Shown piece after piece: positions 18,823 to 27,129 of a stretch of DNA of 55,228 nucleotides (within the stretch, counting starts at the first letter, position 1; each line of letters begins with the position of its first letter). The translations under genes and the position numbers were made by a program. The notes below the pieces were generated by a model. It saw only the letters and a list, made by a program, of their open reading frames with translations. It had not been told where the DNA came from and did no database searches. Origin of the DNA: Desulfobacteraceae bacterium (GTDB lineage: Bacteria; Desulfobacterota; Desulfobacteria; Desulfobacterales; ETH-SRB1); NCBI GenBank assembly GCA_028571455.1, contig JAPVVG010000208.1, positions 1-55,228 on the forward strand, given 5' to 3'.

Positions 18823-20277
18823 TTATTCCTTCTTTTCAAAGATATGTCCGAATTCTCCGTCTAATTCAGCCTCTCCAACCGCTTCTTCTTGCTGGGAATT
18901 GCCGAAAATTCCCCAGAGATAGAACTCGGCATCGTCCGGCTCGATGTAAAAGTCTGTGGGTAATGTTTGTTCCGCCATATTAAGCGGCTTAACCAGATGA
19001 GGCGTGACAATGATAACCAGTTCTGTCTCGTTCTTTTGAAAAGACTTGCTTTTAAACAAAGCCCCAAGGATAGGGATGTCACCCAGACCCGGATATTTGC
19101 TTACATTCTCTCTGGTGGTTTCCGATAGAATACCTGCAATGCAAAAGCTCTGACCGTCTCCCAGCTCTACCATGGTTGACGCCCGGCGTACTAATATTCC
19201 CGGCACCACAGCGCCCCCAATTGTTGTGGCTACAGAAAAATCTAACTCAGACACCATCGGTTCTACCTTAATGGAGATCCTTTTTGCACTCATGACAGTA
19301 GGGGTAAAAGCAAGTTCAACGCCGTAAGGCTTAAAATCAACGCCCATATTTCCATCGTTGTCAATTGACGGTATTGGGAATTCTCCGCCGGCCAGGAAAT
19401 TTGCCGTCTGACCGCTTAGGGCAATAAGGGTGGGTTCAGCTAAAATTTTTACCAGCCCGTTTCCCTTGAGGAAATCGATAATGCCGGTATAGCTTACGTT
19501 TCCGCCAGGTGAATTGAAACGAACGAGCCCTGTGGCATCAGAGGAATATTCAACATCGCCGACCTCGTCTTGAGCTAACGAGAAAGTACTGAGTCCTCCC
19601 AACAATTGCACACCAAATTCTCCGGCCGAGTTAACAATATTAAAATTAATCCCAAGCCTGTTAAGCACTCTGCGAGACATCTCCGCGATCCTTACTTCCA
19701 GCATGACCTGCTGGCCTCCGCCCACCTTAAGCAGATTGGTGAATTTGCCTTCGCCGGAAAATGTTTGTGCCAATACCAGAACCTGGTCAAGATCTCCGGT
19801 GCTGGAAACCGTGCCTGACAGGACAATTGAGTCTTTTGTCGCAAAAATACGGATATCCTTTTCATCCGGAAGAATCTCGTGAATTTTCTGCTTCAAAAAA
19901 GAAATATCGAAATTCACGGCGATATCGTAGATGCGGAAAATATGGCCGTTTTTCCATAAGGTGAGATTGGTAACGCCGGGTTTTAACCCTTTGAGATAAA
20001 TATTCCTGACACGATTTTTTCTATTAACTTTGGGTATAAATAGAAAGTCGGCAATATCCGGAGCAGCTATGGTCACACGGATATGATCTGATTCCTTGAC
20101 CGTCTCAGGGATTGGCAGGACATATGATTTGTCCACCGCTATTTTAATCTCCCTGGATTCCTGGATTCCCGTTTGAATATTATCCGCTGCCCAGGAGCCG
20201 GTAGAAAAGATCAACAATATACTTATAAGGCCAACTTTTACGGTTCCTCTTATCCGAAATCTTCTTGGCATGAACAT
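18823..20277 (-). CDS. rcpA: RcpA/CpaC outer-membrane secretin
   Basis: 484 residues. A Sec signal peptide (about 1-30, ending GSWAA) is followed by a BON/Pil-N-like N-terminal domain with IAVDKSYVLPIPETV. The secretin core has GQQVMLEVRIAEMSRRVLNR, an FLAGGEFPIPS motif and VPGILVRRASTMVELGDGQS, and ends in LVIIVTPHLVKPLN, the hallmark of type II/III secretins. It forms the ring through which the Flp pilus crosses the outer membrane. The start ATG 20277 lies after GGGAGGATTGGG. It is 21 bases from rcpC. Confidence 0.95.
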   Translation of the reverse strand: MFMPRRFRIRGTVKVGLISILLIFSTGSWAADNIQTGIQESREIKIAVDKSYVLPIPETVKESDHIRVTIAAPDIADFLFIPKVNRKNRVRNIYLKGLKPGVTNLTLWKNGHIFRIYDIAVNFDISFLKQKIHEILPDEKDIRIFATKDSIVLSGTVSSTGDLDQVLVLAQTFSGEGKFTNLLKVGGGQQVMLEVRIAEMSRRVLNRLGINFNIVNSAGEFGVQLLGGLSTFSLAQDEVGDVEYSSDATGLVRFNSPGGNVSYTGIIDFLKGNGLVKILAEPTLIALSGQTANFLAGGEFPIPSIDNDGNMGVDFKPYGVELAFTPTVMSAKRISIKVEPMVSELDFSVATTIGGAVVPGILVRRASTMVELGDGQSFCIAGILSETTRENVSKYPGLGDIPILGALFKSKSFQKNETELVIIVTPHLVKPLNMAEQTLPTDFYIEPDDAEFYLWGIFGNSQQEEAVGEAELDGEFGHIFEKKE

Positions 20278-20298
20278 GGGCCCAATCCTCCCTGGTCG

Positions 20299-21165
20299 TT
20301 AAAAGTTCTGTGTTTTTCTATTAAGACCTTTGATGACTTCCAATGTGAAACCCTTCCTATACATTCCTCGCGCTTTGGTTGATCTAACGCGCCTAACTGC
20401 CTTTTTGGGTTTGACCCGCTCTGAAGGTTCAATAGGACGATAGGAAGCAAGTATTTCCTTAAACGTCGCTCCTGTTGTTAATACGGTTTCCGAATCTAAA
20501 ACACTTCTGAGAGCAAACTGAAGTTTTCCGCTTGAAGCGGCAAGGGTTAACCGTTCTCCTTCTTCAGGCGTAACTTCCAAAGTATAACTGTCCACCGGAG
20601 AGGGCTTACCTTCGGCATTTGCTACAAGCTGCGTGCCGGTAGCCAATACACGTACGTTTTCAAAAACAGTTTTGTTTATTTTTTCCTTGGTCTTAGGGTC
20701 TGTTGTCTGCATTAATATATCAACATGATCACCCGGATTCACAAAGCCCGATACCCCCATCAATTTATTGCCTGCCAGGGCCACGGCGCGTTTACCGGGT
20801 TTTAAAATAGCCGTCACGCCTCCTCTTGTCACTCCCACAGGAGCCAGCCCGGATTCAAGGATAAGCTCTTTACTATTTATGGGTTTTATGACAATCCTTC
20901 CGATCAGCTTGTCGGAATCCGAAAAATAACCCGGAGGAAGGCTCTCCTCAAGAAAAGACACGGTTTTAAACTGTTCTGCTTTCAGCTTGGTTCCCAAAGG
21001 CAGATTAACTTCCGCAATAGCGGCTTGTTTGATATTTACCTTTTCAATTTTTGCAACTTCTTTGGGAGCCGTCTGTTTTTTCATCCACTTGTAAATTAAA
21101 ACACTGGCTACAACAGCAATTACCAAAGCCAGTACAATAGGAACCACTGCTTTCCATTTTCCCAT
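20299..21165 (-). CDS. rcpC: RcpC/CpaB, Flp pilus assembly protein
   Basis: 288 residues. A single N-terminal membrane helix (VVPIVLALVIAVVASVLIYK) is followed by a periplasmic SAF-like domain (about 45-110, LPLGTKLKAEQFKTVSF) and the RcpC/CpaB domain with VNPGDHVDILMQ. The C-terminal tail after about residue 245 is basic. RcpC supports secretin stability. ATG 21165 follows AAGGAG at ideal spacing. Confidence 0.93.
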   Translation of the reverse strand: MGKWKAVVPIVLALVIAVVASVLIYKWMKKQTAPKEVAKIEKVNIKQAAIAEVNLPLGTKLKAEQFKTVSFLEESLPPGYFSDSDKLIGRIVIKPINSKELILESGLAPVGVTRGGVTAILKPGKRAVALAGNKLMGVSGFVNPGDHVDILMQTTDPKTKEKINKTVFENVRVLATGTQLVANAEGKPSPVDSYTLEVTPEEGERLTLAASSGKLQFALRSVLDSETVLTTGATFKEILASYRPIEPSERVKPKKAVRRVRSTKARGMYRKGFTLEVIKGLNRKTQNF

Positions 21166-21206
21166 AGCTGGTCTCCTTTTTTGTTCTTTAAATTAATATT
21201 TATATC

Positions 21207-21259
21207 GCCACTAAGACCCGCCCGCCTCGCCTAAGGCGAAGCGGGCGGGTCTTAGTGGC
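21207..21259. repeat. Perfectly nested palindromic repeat
   Basis: A nearly complete palindrome runs from GCCACTAAGA to TCTTAGTGGC, with the GC-rich core CCGCCCGCC...GGGCGGG inside. It combines two dispersed families, the GC-rich palindrome within the CTTAGTG-TTTGTGGC unit. Situated between tadV and rcpC. Confidence 0.85.
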
Positions 21260-21285
21260 TTTGTGGCAAATATTTTTTGGCTATA

Positions 21286-21834
21286 TTAAATGGGATTATA
21301 CCCATAAGCTTTCAAAATTAGGTAAGAAAATGTTCCTGCGGCTATGGCAACTCCATAGCACAACCTGGGTTTTTTTTCGGATTTATCAGCAGGGATTGGG
21401 ATAAAATTTCTTGTAAAGGCAAACACTTTAAGCGTAAGAGCGCTTCTTTCGATAAAACCTTTAAAATATTGCATGTTCAATAAAAAAACGATCAGCGCAT
21501 AAATACCACCGGCAACGGCGGTAAAAAGAGAAGCTAAAAATACACCCCTGGGGCCAATAATCGCGCCAATCGCACCCATCAGCTTGGCATCTCCTGCACC
21601 CATCCCACCCATGACATAAGGAATGAGAAAAAGGGCTATTCCCAGAGCCAGTCCTTCCGCGCTAAAAACAAAACCCTTCCAGCCACCCGTCACAGAATGA
21701 AAAGCAAGAGCCGTGACCATAGCAGGAAAGGTAAGCAGATTGGGGATCTTCCGCACACGAATGTCAATTATCGCAGCAATAATAAGGATGCTGCTTAAAA
21801 ATATAATTAAAAATAAAGGCATTTCCACATTCAC
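21286..21834 (-). CDS. tadV: TadV/CpaA prepilin peptidase
   Basis: 182-residue inner-membrane aspartic protease (A24) that cleaves Flp and TadE/TadG-type leaders. The two catalytic Asp are visible: one in IIDIRVRKIPN near residue 24, the second in GGMGAGDAKLMGAIGA near residue 78. Six hydrophobic segments span the length. It lacks the N-methyltransferase domain, as usual for the Tad type. It follows flp, with a strong hairpin between. Confidence 0.95.
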   Translation of the reverse strand: MNVEMPLFLIIFLSSILIIAAIIDIRVRKIPNLLTFPAMVTALAFHSVTGGWKGFVFSAEGLALGIALFLIPYVMGGMGAGDAKLMGAIGAIIGPRGVFLASLFTAVAGGIYALIVFLLNMQYFKGFIERSALTLKVFAFTRNFIPIPADKSEKKPRLCYGVAIAAGTFSYLILKAYGYNPI

Positions 21835-21869
21835 GGACCCAACCGCATTTTTTCCATTATAATAGGATT

Positions 21870-21904
21870 AACCATCTCCCATCGAATCATGATGGGAGAT
21901 GGTT
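21870..21904 (-). terminator. Stable hairpin between flp and tadV (partial terminator or RNA stabiliser)
   Basis: A perfect 14-bp inverted repeat (AACCATCTCCCATC, its complement, 7-base loop) starts 18 bases beyond the flp stop. On the - strand it is not followed by a U-run. That suits a processing or stability element, or an attenuator that lets some transcripts continue into tadV. Confidence 0.8.
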
Positions 21905-21922
21905 TCGTCCTCTTTTACTTTC

Positions 21923-22090
21923 TTATACATTACCCATTTCGCTGCCAACTCTGCTGAAAACATTATTTGCTTTCTCGCCAACGAGAACAACCGCGGCAAT
22001 GATAACTATAGCAATCAACGCCACCATTATGGCGTACTCAACTGCTGTTGCACCTTCTTCATCTTTAAAAAATCTGATTAACTTCCTCAT
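21923..22090 (-). CDS. flp: Flp major pilin
   Basis: A 55-residue prepilin. The leader MRKLIRFFKDEEG is cleaved after Gly13. The mature protein starts ATAVEYAIMVALIAIVIIAA, which has the conserved Flp motif with Glu at +5 and Tyr at +6, then a short C-terminal region ending SRVGSEMGNV. Its predicted subunit is the main filament protein. Its position as first gene of the operon and the hairpin behind it fit high expression. An AAGGGGTG ribosome site precedes ATG 22090. Confidence 0.95.
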   Translation of the reverse strand: MRKLIRFFKDEEGATAVEYAIMVALIAIVIIAAVVLVGEKANNVFSRVGSEMGNV

Positions 22091-22237
22091 TTTTACACCC
22101 CTTTTTTGAAATATTGTTGTTAGACGTTTATAAAAGAAACTTTCATTTACAAGATTTTTTCCTTTTCACTCACCCCCCTTTTTTATGATTATTCACGATA
22201 GCTTTGAATACGGCCCTTATTTGATGTAAGTAAACCG

Positions 22238-22253
22238 TGCAAGAGCTATGCCG
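22238..22253 (-). promoter_or_regulatory. Candidate sigma-54 promoter for flp
   Basis: Read on the - strand the site is CGGCATAGCTCTTGCA. It shows GG and GC exactly 10 bases apart, close to the TGGCAC-N5-TTGCA consensus. It is about 148 bases upstream of the flp start. No enhancer site for an activator was identified, so the call is tentative. Confidence 0.4.
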
Positions 22254-22389
22254 CTGATTGAAGCTATTAGAAAAATCATAAAATACCTTTTCAGCTCGGG
22301 TTATAATTAGTGCCTGTCCGAAAACCCTTGCCACATGATTTGTTGGGTTTCACTCACTGAAACCATATTTTGGTAATTGCTTCATATTC

Positions 22390-22467
22390 GTAGGTTGGGT
22401 TGAGGTACGACACGAAGTGAAGCCTGCGCTCAACCCAACATAACTGATTACGCTCAACCCAACCTAC
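22390..22467. repeat. Inverted repeat GTAGGTTGGGTTGAG
   Basis: Perfect 15-base arms at 22390-22404 and 22453-22467 with an extra internal copy of the right arm (GCTCAACCCAACA, 22429-22441). A MITE-like hairpin unit. Confidence 0.8.
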
Positions 22468-23203
22468 AAAAAACTATTAGTGGAATGCGTAGCCTATTCC
22501 TCTGGGGTCAGGATCCAATTTTAATCCTCGAAAATATCAATGTATTCCGATGGTTAAAATCGTCACCTTTTTTAAAATCAAACAAAAACGGATATGTTAC
22601 AATGGCCTCCTTTTCTAACTGATGTTTTCTGATGTTTTTCTACCTTTTTATTTAAGAAGACTTCGATTTTTTTCTTCTTTTGGAATGTCTTTAACAATAT
22701 TTGTCACTTTTTTAGACAATTCATGTTAATATTTTTTCCTGAAATCGAAAAAATATGCCTCTGTGTCTATCTCTGTTATGAAAAAAATGTTTTAAAATAA
22801 TGGAAAATGTTACATAAAAAATGGTAAGTAAGTTACATAAAAGAATTCAACTTTTCAAAGTTTATATAGCAATATGGCTTCAGTGTCAATGGACTTATGA
22901 TTTTATTTTTTGTAAACGTTCAGCCACAAAGGCACCAAAGATTCAAAGAGACTCTGAACCTTTAGCCCGTTAAATTTTTATCCAGTGAAACCATGTAGTT
23001 TCTTTTGTTTCACCGGGACACGATAGTGGCAGCCTGTCCCGTAGCTTCGGGAAATGGTACTGGGATGGAACGTATTTAACTGGGCCTGAACCGAGACCTT
23101 TGCAAAACGCCCCCTTTTGCCCGAATAGCGCTAAAGTGTTACGTTTTAAAAGGAAAAAAGTCCGATTTTAATTCAAAATTCAACATTTAAAATTAATAAT
23201 TCT

Positions 23204-23584
23204 CTATGCGTTTCCGACAGTATGATGCTTTAAAAAAAAGGTTATCTGTTCCTCCTGTTCTTTTGTAAGCTGATCAAACTTCAACCCGCATCGCCTGTTC
23301 GCTAAATTATGCATGAACGTTAATTGATCGTCTTTGTCAGCATCATAAACCAGACTGCAGGGTATATTGGAAAGATGAAAAGAATTGTTTGAATCAAATA
23401 TATCTATTATGTGGGAATTTTCTGATACAGGACTATCTTTATCTGCAAGATAATTGAAACCAAGGCCGCCCCTGCTTATATCATTTATCGGACCGATTTT
23501 ATTAAACTCAGGCCTGAAGACAACAAAAGCCGAACCTTGTGGCTCAAGTCTTTCATGCTGACGCTGTTCATGGTGTATTGGCAC
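23204..23584 (-). CDS. PilZ-domain protein
   Basis: 126 residues: essentially a lone PilZ domain. The N-terminal RQHERLEPQG holds the Arg-rich cyclic-di-GMP switch (QHERLEP), and NDISRGGLGF gives the second (D/N)xSxxG motif. PilZ proteins bind cyclic di-GMP and alter motility, pili or polysaccharide export. The start is GTG 23584 after AAGGAG. It is 1.1 kb upstream of flp on the same strand but not in the same operon. A role in controlling the Tad pilus is inferred from proximity. Confidence 0.88.
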   Translation of the reverse strand: MPIHHEQRQHERLEPQGSAFVVFRPEFNKIGPINDISRGGLGFNYLADKDSPVSENSHIIDIFDSNNSFHLSNIPCSLVYDADKDDQLTFMHNLANRRCGLKFDQLTKEQEEQITFFLKHHTVGNA

Positions 23585-23739
23585 GCTGTTCTCCTTGCCG
23601 GGCCTGGAGTCGGTTTGGTTTTACTGCAAGCCGATTTTATTTTTTGTGAATTTTGCAGTTTAGGTAACAATAAAACAAACATAGCTTAAATGTAAAGGGG
23701 TATTTTTATGGGTATAAAATGGGTATATTTACTCACCTC

Positions 23740-23942
23740 TTGAGACCTTTGCAAAACGCCCCCTTTTGCCCAAATAGCGCTAAAGGTTAGCGCTTTCGCT
23801 TCACTACGTGTCACTTCGTGCCGGCGTCAGGCTCAAATTTTAAGCCTCAAAATACTCAATGTATTCCTGCGGTTAATCCGCCTGAGGCGGATCGCTTTCC
23901 TTGAACTTGAACAAAATTGAACATTTTTCAAAGGTCTCAATT
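23740..23942. mobile_element. MITE-like element with GAGACCTTTG ends
   Basis: 203 bp bounded by inverted ends TTGAGACCTTTGCAAAA (23740) and TTTTTCAAAGGTCTCAA (23942), differing at one position. No ORF inside. The interior carries the CAAATTTTAA-CCTC core also found at 22508 and, reversed, within 26969-27113. Separate copies of one end lie at about 23093 and 26818. The ends resemble those of IS5-like elements, but no transposase is present here and no clear target duplication is seen. Confidence 0.75.
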
Positions 23943-24016
23943 TATATATAACTTTAATTAGTTGCGTTATGTTGTACTTTATTTAATAAAGTTACTATAT
24001 ATAGTATTAAAAAAAA

Positions 24017-24087
24017 CTTGCCACCAAGACACAAAGACACCAAGGATTTTATTTTTAGTTCTTAGTGCCTTTGTGTCTTGGTGGCGA
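24017..24087. repeat. Inverted pair of the GTGCCTTTGTG repeat (solo hairpin)
   Basis: Arms of about 27 bases: CTTGCCACCAAGACACAAAG... at 24017 and ...TTTGTGTCTTGGTGGCGA ending 24086. They face each other across a 15-base AT spacer. This is the same arrangement as the inverted repeats around the four-helix-bundle gene at 46453, but without a gene. It also sits where a terminator for the adjacent - strand gene would be. Confidence 0.85.
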
Positions 24088-24104
24088 AAAAGAAAATGGA
24101 ACAG

Positions 24105-24821
24105 CTACTTTTTTGCCTTTCCAATTCTCAAGCGTATTTTGACAAGATCAAAAAGCATCTGCAATGAATCAAAAACCGGGTGGACTTTTGAGACGGGCGA
24201 ATTGAGCCATCTGACCGGCACTTCCATTACTCTGTAACTCCTCTTCTTAGCCAGAGCAAGGATTTCAACGTCATAAGCAAACCGGTCAACACGCGCGTTT
24301 TTGAACAGGTTCCTGGCTGCCTCCCCTGAAAATAATTTAAAGCCGCATTGCGTGTCTTTAAAACCCTCCAACACCAGCAACCTGACAATTCTGTTGAAAA
24401 TTTTACCCATGCCCTGTCTCCACCAGGGTTGTTTTTTAATAATTGTCTCGGGGTTTAGCGCTCGTGATCCAATCACTATATCATACTCACGGCCTGATAT
24501 TAAAGGCAACATAAAAGACAATTCCTCTATAGGCGTGGAAAGATCCGCATCCGATACCAGAACTGACTCTCCTTTTGAGGCAAGAACACCCTGTCTCAAG
24601 GCATAACCTTTCCCTTTATTATTAGGGTAACTTATAATTTTGAGGTTTGAAATTTCCGACTGATAGCCAATTGCCGCCTGTCTGGTATTGTCTGTACTGC
24701 CGTCGTCAACAACAATTATCTCGTAAGCAAAATTCTGTGCGTCTAAATAATCTTTGATTTTGAGCAGAGATTTTCCTATTCGTTGCTCTTCATTATACGC
24801 TGCAATAACTATTGAAATCAT
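24105..24821 (-). CDS. Family 2 glycosyltransferase (dolichyl/undecaprenyl-phosphate type)
   Basis: About 238 residues from ATG 24821 (MISIVIAAYNEEQRIGKSL). GT-A fold: nucleotide-binding EIIVVDDGSTDNTRQ, NKGKGYALRQGVLASKG, and the metal-binding SDADLSTPIEEL. It contains DTQCGFKLFSGEAARNLF, typical of DPM1-like polyprenyl-phosphate glycosyltransferases. No C-terminal membrane helices. The open frame extends to 25052 but the extra codons have no ribosome site, include an inverted-repeat-like stretch and overlap the upstream gene. It likely makes a lipid-linked sugar donor for the nearby GT-C-type membrane proteins. Confidence 0.88.
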   Translation of the reverse strand: MISIVIAAYNEEQRIGKSLLKIKDYLDAQNFAYEIIVVDDGSTDNTRQAAIGYQSEISNLKIISYPNNKGKGYALRQGVLASKGESVLVSDADLSTPIEELSFMLPLISGREYDIVIGSRALNPETIIKKQPWWRQGMGKIFNRIVRLLVLEGFKDTQCGFKLFSGEAARNLFKNARVDRFAYDVEILALAKKRSYRVMEVPVRWLNSPVSKVHPVFDSLQMLFDLVKIRLRIGKAKK

Positions 24822-25005
24822 ATTATCCGATATTATCCGACAGGATTTATGCCCCAGTGGAATCCCCTGATAGGGGCCCGCGGAGCAGCATTCCATAGGG
24901 CAGGTATTTGCGCAAAGCCACCGTATCATTTCCGCCAGCGGCGGATTGGTCTTTCTCAGCTTCATCTGGAAGCTGAGAAAAAGATCGTGTAAATCCTGTC
25001 TAATT

Positions 25006-26586
25006 TTATGTTTTTCCCTCCTCTTCGTCCTCATCAACAACCAACTCCACATCCCGATATTTCTTTATCAAATACTGATTCTCCGGAATATCTTTCACAA
25101 ATATATTGGCCACCTTATCCGCATAGATCAGTTCCCATTCATCTCTTTCCATAAGAAACAACGACAGCGCCGAATTTGCATTGTATATAATCCACTTGAC
25201 GTCGTATTTTTGTAAAACTTCTTCCCATCCCGGTTTGATAGTGACCACTTTTAAATATTCTTTCATGATGTCGACACCATACATATCGGATCTGCCGTCG
25301 ACAAAAACTTTGTACTCCGGCCATGCGGCATAGATGATGTAATCTCCAAACTCATCATTATCAAACATATTACCTTTTAAAGGTTCCTTTTTCAAGAATT
25401 CAACCGCTGCCACAGGCTTGGTTTTTGCGTCAAATTTGTAGCCAATAATGTTGCCGGCCGCCAAAGCAGCAACCAGAACAACGCTGAAAGCCGGCCATAA
25501 ATACCCTCTTGCAGATGCATCGATTTCGGAAATATTGTCCGCCCTCTTTTTGAAAAATCTAATCAGTTTCCCGTTTGATTTTTCCAGCAGCGGGCCAGTC
25601 TGTTTCATTAAAATTGGTGCAATAATTATGCAAAAAAGCGGAACATACCTTACTGAATAAAGAGACATATGTATGAAAAGAATCATCATTATCAATTCAA
25701 TAATGTTCAATACCTTTTTTGAAATGGACAGGACAATCAATGTTAAAATTAATAAAACTTCAAATGGCTTAGCATAAAGGTTATGAAAATTCGGCGACAT
25801 AAACTCAGAAACATGGTCCATGATAAATTTGTTCGATACCAGATTAAAAGGAAACAATAAAATATGATAGGTATAGGGGTTAACCAGGGAGACAAAAAGA
25901 CATGCGACTGTGATCAATCCCAGAAATCCGGCCTTTTTCTTATAAATATCTCTCTCTGCATTTTGTGAAGTAATGAATTTAACCCCATTGCCAAAAAGAT
26001 AAATACCGAGCAAAATAAAACCAGCCAAAAAGCCCCCGTGCAGGTTAACCCAAAGCAGCATAATGGGCGGGAAAACATACAAGTAGTTTTTATTGTGATA
26101 CTGGTATTGGTCGAGCAGATAGTACCACATTAAAGTCAACAACAAAGAAAAGATATGCGGCCTGGCCAGCCAGTGGATCTGGGAGGATATTAAAACAAGC
26201 AGAATGATAAACGTCGTCAGAATGATATTATCTTGATCTGTTTTGATCATCTTATAGAGCAGATAATACACCAGAGAGATGATAAAGGCAAAAAATAACA
26301 CAACGCCGGTAAGGCCAAAGGCTTTATGCACCAGCGCCATAATGACCTCTGAAAGCCATTCATGGGCTGTCCAGGGAAGGGTTGGTGTAATAAAAGAAAA
26401 AATGTCATCTTTCGGGATGGAAAATGTATTGAGTATGTACTCTCCTGCACGAATATGATAGCCGGTATCCACATCTCCCAATAAATCCTTTCCCGCGGAA
26501 AATGCCAGAAGAAGAAAAAGAGATATAAAAATAATATCGACAATGGAGGGTATTAAAAATGAACTAATTTTTTTTGAGGTATTCAT
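25006..26586 (-). CDS. Polytopic membrane protein, GT-C-like
   Basis: 526 residues with about ten hydrophobic segments. After the first helix comes DVDTGYHIRAGEYIL, an acidic luminal loop of the kind that carries the catalytic Asp of GT-C enzymes. HWLARPHIFSLLLTL follows, and the soluble C-terminal part contains KVFVDGRSDMYG. I recall this architecture from uncharacterised membrane proteins in polysaccharide loci, but cannot assign a substrate. A DEDEEEGKT acidic tail ends the protein. It is probably co-transcribed with the GT2 gene that follows. Confidence 0.7.
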   Translation of the reverse strand: MNTSKKISSFLIPSIVDIIFISLFLLLAFSAGKDLLGDVDTGYHIRAGEYILNTFSIPKDDIFSFITPTLPWTAHEWLSEVIMALVHKAFGLTGVVLFFAFIISLVYYLLYKMIKTDQDNIILTTFIILLVLISSQIHWLARPHIFSLLLTLMWYYLLDQYQYHNKNYLYVFPPIMLLWVNLHGGFLAGFILLGIYLFGNGVKFITSQNAERDIYKKKAGFLGLITVACLFVSLVNPYTYHILLFPFNLVSNKFIMDHVSEFMSPNFHNLYAKPFEVLLILTLIVLSISKKVLNIIELIMMILFIHMSLYSVRYVPLFCIIIAPILMKQTGPLLEKSNGKLIRFFKKRADNISEIDASARGYLWPAFSVVLVAALAAGNIIGYKFDAKTKPVAAVEFLKKEPLKGNMFDNDEFGDYIIYAAWPEYKVFVDGRSDMYGVDIMKEYLKVVTIKPGWEEVLQKYDVKWIIYNANSALSLFLMERDEWELIYADKVANIFVKDIPENQYLIKKYRDVELVVDEDEEEGKT

Positions 26587-27123
26587 AATGCTTTCCGAAA
26601 ATTATACGAGGCGAAATTGCTGAAGCATAACATAAAAAGAAGAGTGATCCTAATACAACTTTAGGCCAAAGCTATAAGAGAATAATGTTTATGTGTCAAG
26701 GAATAAGGGCTCAAAATATTGTAATTTAATTGATTTTCCGGTCACTTTCAGGGTAATCCTCGATTATAAATATAAAATATGATATCCTAATTGAAGGTCA
26801 AAAATCGATTAGGCGTTTGAGCCCTTTGAAAAATGTTAAATTTTAATCGTTATTAGTTTGCGAATTATCTTACGTCTCATTTCTAATAGATATATAAAAT
26901 CGTAACAAACTTTCCTTCAAAGAACTAATAACCTCCAATTGAGTGTTTTCGATCAATTGAGTTTTATTTAGTGCCCGAACGAAAAATAGGATTTTTTGTT
27001 AAAATCAAGGAATAGGAAAATTTTAACCACAGTAATACAGGTCGTATTTCGAGGATTAAAATTTGAGTCTGACGCAGATATTGGCGAAAAAGACAGTTTT
27101 GGTTCAGGCACTATTTAGGAATA
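26587..27123. other. Divergent promoter region with MITE-like insertions
   Basis: Gene-free 537 bp between divergent genes. A degenerate TTTGAGCCCTTTGAAAAATG element end lies at 26818-26840 and a second MITE-like unit at 26969-27113. The left 230 bases show nothing recognised. Confidence 0.7.
26969..27113. mobile_element. MITE-like element with TAGTGCCYGAAC ends
   Basis: 145 bp bounded by TAGTGCCCGAAC and GGTTCAGGCACTA (inverted). The interior contains, on the - strand, the conserved core GTCAGACTCAAATTTTAATC present in the 23740-23942 element and at 22508-22591. No ORF. Its right end supplies the TAGGA that is the likely ribosome site of the next gene. Confidence 0.75.
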
Positions 27124-27129
27124 TTGGCA

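Larger units (their letters stand above)
22091..23203. other. 1.1-kb intergenic region upstream of flp: promoter and repeats
   Basis: No coding gene is convincing. It holds the sigma-54-like motif at 22238-22253; an inverted repeat of GTAGGTTGGGTTGAG (22390-22404) and its complement (22453-22467); the short dispersed repeat near 22481; a copy of the CAAATTTTAATCCTCG core family (22508-22591); a GTTCAGCCACAAAGGCAC repeat (22919-22945); and a lone GAGACCTTTGCAAAACG element end (23093). The AT-rich part 22592-22900 shows nothing recognisable. Confidence 0.7.

Noticed and set aside
24822..25052. N-terminal extension of the GT2 gene to 25052
   Set aside because: It overlaps the end of the preceding gene, contains an unusual Cys-rich stretch with no GT2 similarity, and the GT-A fold begins normally at MISIVIAAYNEE (24821).
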